The notes under the pieces are model-generated. The model did no database searches and was not told the origin of the DNA. It saw only the letters and a list, made by a program, of their open reading frames with translations. A DNA stretch of 64,000 bases from JAEYFP01 sp964579795 (GTDB lineage Bacteria; Bacillota; Clostridia; Lachnospirales; Lachnospiraceae). The stretch is from contig CAZOHM010000013.1 in NCBI GenBank assembly GCA_964579795.1, forward strand, positions 1 to 64,000, read 5' to 3'. The translations under genes and the position numbers were made by a program. The stretch's first letter is position 1; every line of letters starts with the position of its first letter. Below are positions 62,274 through 64,000 of the stretch, in pieces.

Positions 62274-63752
62274 ATGCTATCGGGATATATGTTAATTGGG
62301 ATAATTAGTTTACCAGTACTGTATGCAGTCTATTGGGCAATGAAAAAACACGTCCGGATACAGAATGGTTTAGTACTGGCGGTCAGTTTCCTCGTTTATG
62401 GTTTGATTGATCCGAGATATTTAATTTTTTTGGCATGCAGTATTGGAATTACATATTTTGGTGGTCGTATTGGATTTTTGTGTACTGAAAAGAATGCAGT
62501 AATTGGGAGACGAGTTTATTGGCTTTCTATTTTTTTGAATTTGTTTATTCTTGTATTTTCCAAGTATACAAGCTTTACATTGACGAGCTTGCACCTATTA
62601 TTTAACACCTCTGATTCTTCTTTTACAATTCCGACGCTATTATTGCCAATAGGTCTTTCTTTTTATATATTTCAGAGTTCAACGTATTTGTTTTCTCTGC
62701 TGCAGGGGAAGGAAAAGCCGGAGCGTAATTTAATTGACTATGCACTGTTTGTATCTTTTTTGCCAACAATCATTGCCGGTCCCATACAACGTAGCTATCA
62801 TTTTTTGCCACAGATTAAGGCAAGAAAAAGTCTATCCTATGAAACCTTCCAAAGTGCTGTGCTACTGTTTTTATGGGGTGCATTTCAAAAGCTTGTGATT
62901 GCTGACAGAATAGCATTGTTTACAAACGAAGTATTTGGACATTATGAAAGCTATGCAGGAGTGACAGTTATTATTTCTGCAGCGCTTTATTCTATCCAGA
63001 TTTATACCGATTTTGAAGGCTATAGCTGTATGGTGATTGCATTATCACGGTTGTTGGGCTATCAGCTGGCAGATAATTTCTGCCGACCGTATTTAGCTAC
63101 TTCTGTGCAGAATTTTTGGAGAAGATGGCATATTTCGTTGACGAGCTGGCTGACAGATTATGTGTATATTCCTTTGGGTGGCAATCGTAAGGGTACATTA
63201 AGAAAGTATATAAATCTTTTAATTGTGTTTCTCGTAAGCGGTATGTGGCATGGAGCGGCATGGCATTTTGTTGTATGGGGGATGCTGCATGGGTTATTCC
63301 AGATTATCGAGAGACTGACATTGCAGCTGCGAATAAAGCTGTCTGCGATGCTGCATATGGACAGAACCACGACGGGATTTATCTGGTGGGAGAGGAGTAT
63401 TGTTTTTATTTTGATGACCTTTGCCTGGGTGTTTTTTCGAGCAGATTCGGTGTCAGATGCAGTATGCTATATCGGAAGGATGTTTGCAGAGTTCAATCCG
63501 TGGGTATTGTTTGACAGTTCCTTGACAGGAATCGGGATTTCACAGGGGAATTGGCAGATATTGCTTTGTGCTTTACTTTTGCTGCTTGTTATTTCCCTAA
63601 AGAGAGAGTCGGGGATGAACAGCAGTGAATTTATCAAGCAAAATCCATGCACAAAGGGGATTTGTTATATTGTGTTGTTCTTTTCAATTGTAATATTTGG
63701 TATTTATGGACCGACTTATTCAGCAAGTAGTTTTATTTATGCAGGATTTTAG
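62274..63752 (+). CDS. MBOAT family O-acyltransferase (AlgI/DltB-like), copy 2
   Basis: A 492-residue polytopic acyltransferase. SFLPTIIAGPIQRSYHFLPQ, QIYTDFEGYSCMVIALSRLL, NFWRRWHISLTSWLTDYVYI and VSGMWHGAAWHFVVWG are the AlgI landmarks, with the catalytic His in MWHGA. A full AGGGAGG lies before the ATG. The next gene begins 8 bases after the stop and encodes an anchored SGNH-type protein, the expected periplasmic-side partner. Base composition returns to that of the left half of the window. Confidence 0.93.
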   Translation: MLSGYMLIGIISLPVLYAVYWAMKKHVRIQNGLVLAVSFLVYGLIDPRYLIFLACSIGITYFGGRIGFLCTEKNAVIGRRVYWLSIFLNLFILVFSKYTSFTLTSLHLLFNTSDSSFTIPTLLLPIGLSFYIFQSSTYLFSLLQGKEKPERNLIDYALFVSFLPTIIAGPIQRSYHFLPQIKARKSLSYETFQSAVLLFLWGAFQKLVIADRIALFTNEVFGHYESYAGVTVIISAALYSIQIYTDFEGYSCMVIALSRLLGYQLADNFCRPYLATSVQNFWRRWHISLTSWLTDYVYIPLGGNRKGTLRKYINLLIVFLVSGMWHGAAWHFVVWGMLHGLFQIIERLTLQLRIKLSAMLHMDRTTTGFIWWERSIVFILMTFAWVFFRADSVSDAVCYIGRMFAEFNPWVLFDSSLTGIGISQGNWQILLCALLLLLVISLKRESGMNSSEFIKQNPCTKGICYIVLFFSIVIFGIYGPTYSASSFIYAGF

Positions 63753-63760
63753 GAGATGGA

Positions 63761-64000
63761 ATGAAAAAATATTGGAAACGTGTTCTGGCAATCTGCCTGT
63801 TATGCTTGATAATGGCATTTCTTTGGGTTGTTGCGGACAGAACTCTTATTTTAAAACGCGGGGATGGAGTGACACCGGTACTCGATTATTATGAACAGCC
63901 GGAAAACACAATTGATTTGCTGCTGATAGGCAGCAGTCATGTCGGAATGAATATTGACGTGGAAACGCTGTGGACGCAAAGAGGTATTTCCGGATACTCT
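63761..64000 (+). CDS. Membrane-anchored SGNH/DHHW-type protein, cut by window edge
   Basis: The first 80 codons of a gene that continues beyond the window. An N-terminal membrane anchor (VLAICLLCLIMAFLWVVAD) is followed by IDLLLIGSSHVGMNIDVETL, whose G-S-S-H-x-G motif carries the likely nucleophile Ser of an SGNH hydrolase/acetyltransferase. AGGAG lies 5 bases before ATG 63761. It pairs with the MBOAT gene just upstream, probably to place acetyl groups on an extracytoplasmic glycan. Confidence 0.8.
   Translation, partial: MKKYWKRVLAICLLCLIMAFLWVVADRTLILKRGDGVTPVLDYYEQPENTIDLLLIGSSHVGMNIDVETLWTQRGISGYS

Noticed and set aside
1..64000. Genes on the minus strand
   Set aside because: All longer minus-strand frames lie opposite convincing plus-strand genes, lack recognisable motifs and lack ribosome sites.
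1..64000. CRISPR arrays, tRNA genes, insertion sequences, phage or plasmid functions
   Set aside because: No regular repeats, cloverleaf-like sequence, transposase or integrase motifs were seen; decay in the right half has no visible mobile element attached.

Overview
The window looks like a low-to-mid GC Firmicute chromosome, most likely a Lachnospiraceae gut anaerobe (Agathobacter/Roseburia/Butyrivibrio type). This rests on the GroEL sequence, strong AGGAGG-type ribosome sites, near-consensus sigma-A promoters and occasional TTG/GTG starts. Every gene I can support lies on the + strand. I saw no tRNA, rRNA, CRISPR array, insertion sequence or transcription regulator.

Layout. (a) 1-1530: 3' part of groEL and its terminator. 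(b) 1593-14273: a GT-C membrane transferase, an acyltransferase, a dGTPase, several glycosyltransferases, a PglK-like ABC flippase and two tandem fucosyltransferase-like genes. (c) 14304-29496: a legionaminic-acid locus (legB, ptmE-like, legI, legG, legF) with an MBOAT/DHHW O-acetylation pair after legB. An unexplained eight-gene block (ATP-grasp, GAPDH-like, glycerate-kinase-like, SDR, LicC-like cytidylyltransferase, dehydroquinate-synthase-like cyclase, VOC, PHP phosphatase) sits between legI and legG. (d) 29521-35774: a large GT-C enzyme, then aldolase / HAD phosphatase / ThDP enzyme. (e) 35800-46422: glycosyltransferases, a dTDP-sugar ketoisomerase, an N-acyltransferase, a decayed FkbM methyltransferase, a second ABC flippase, rfbF and a GtrB-like transferase. 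(f) 46465-62212: a visibly AT-richer stretch with an aminotransferase, a CMP-sugar synthetase, a second aldolase / ThDP / HAD module (ThDP gene split in two), more transferases, an FkbM methyltransferase, acyltransferases and a decayed DHHW gene. (g) 62274-64000: a second MBOAT and the start of its SGNH/DHHW partner.

Together the genes appear to make and decorate surface or flagellar glycans: nucleotide-sugar synthesis (GDP-, CMP-, probably dTDP- and CDP-linked), about twenty transferases, two ABC-type lipid-linked-glycan flippases, and O-acetyl/methyl decoration. No Wzx/Wzy pair or initiating phosphoglycosyltransferase is visible. The parts most likely to be undescribed are the eight-gene block inside the leg operon and the twice-occurring aldolase/ThDP/HAD module, each copy close to a CMP-sugar synthetase. 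All functions are inferred from sequence motifs and gene order; no database search was run.
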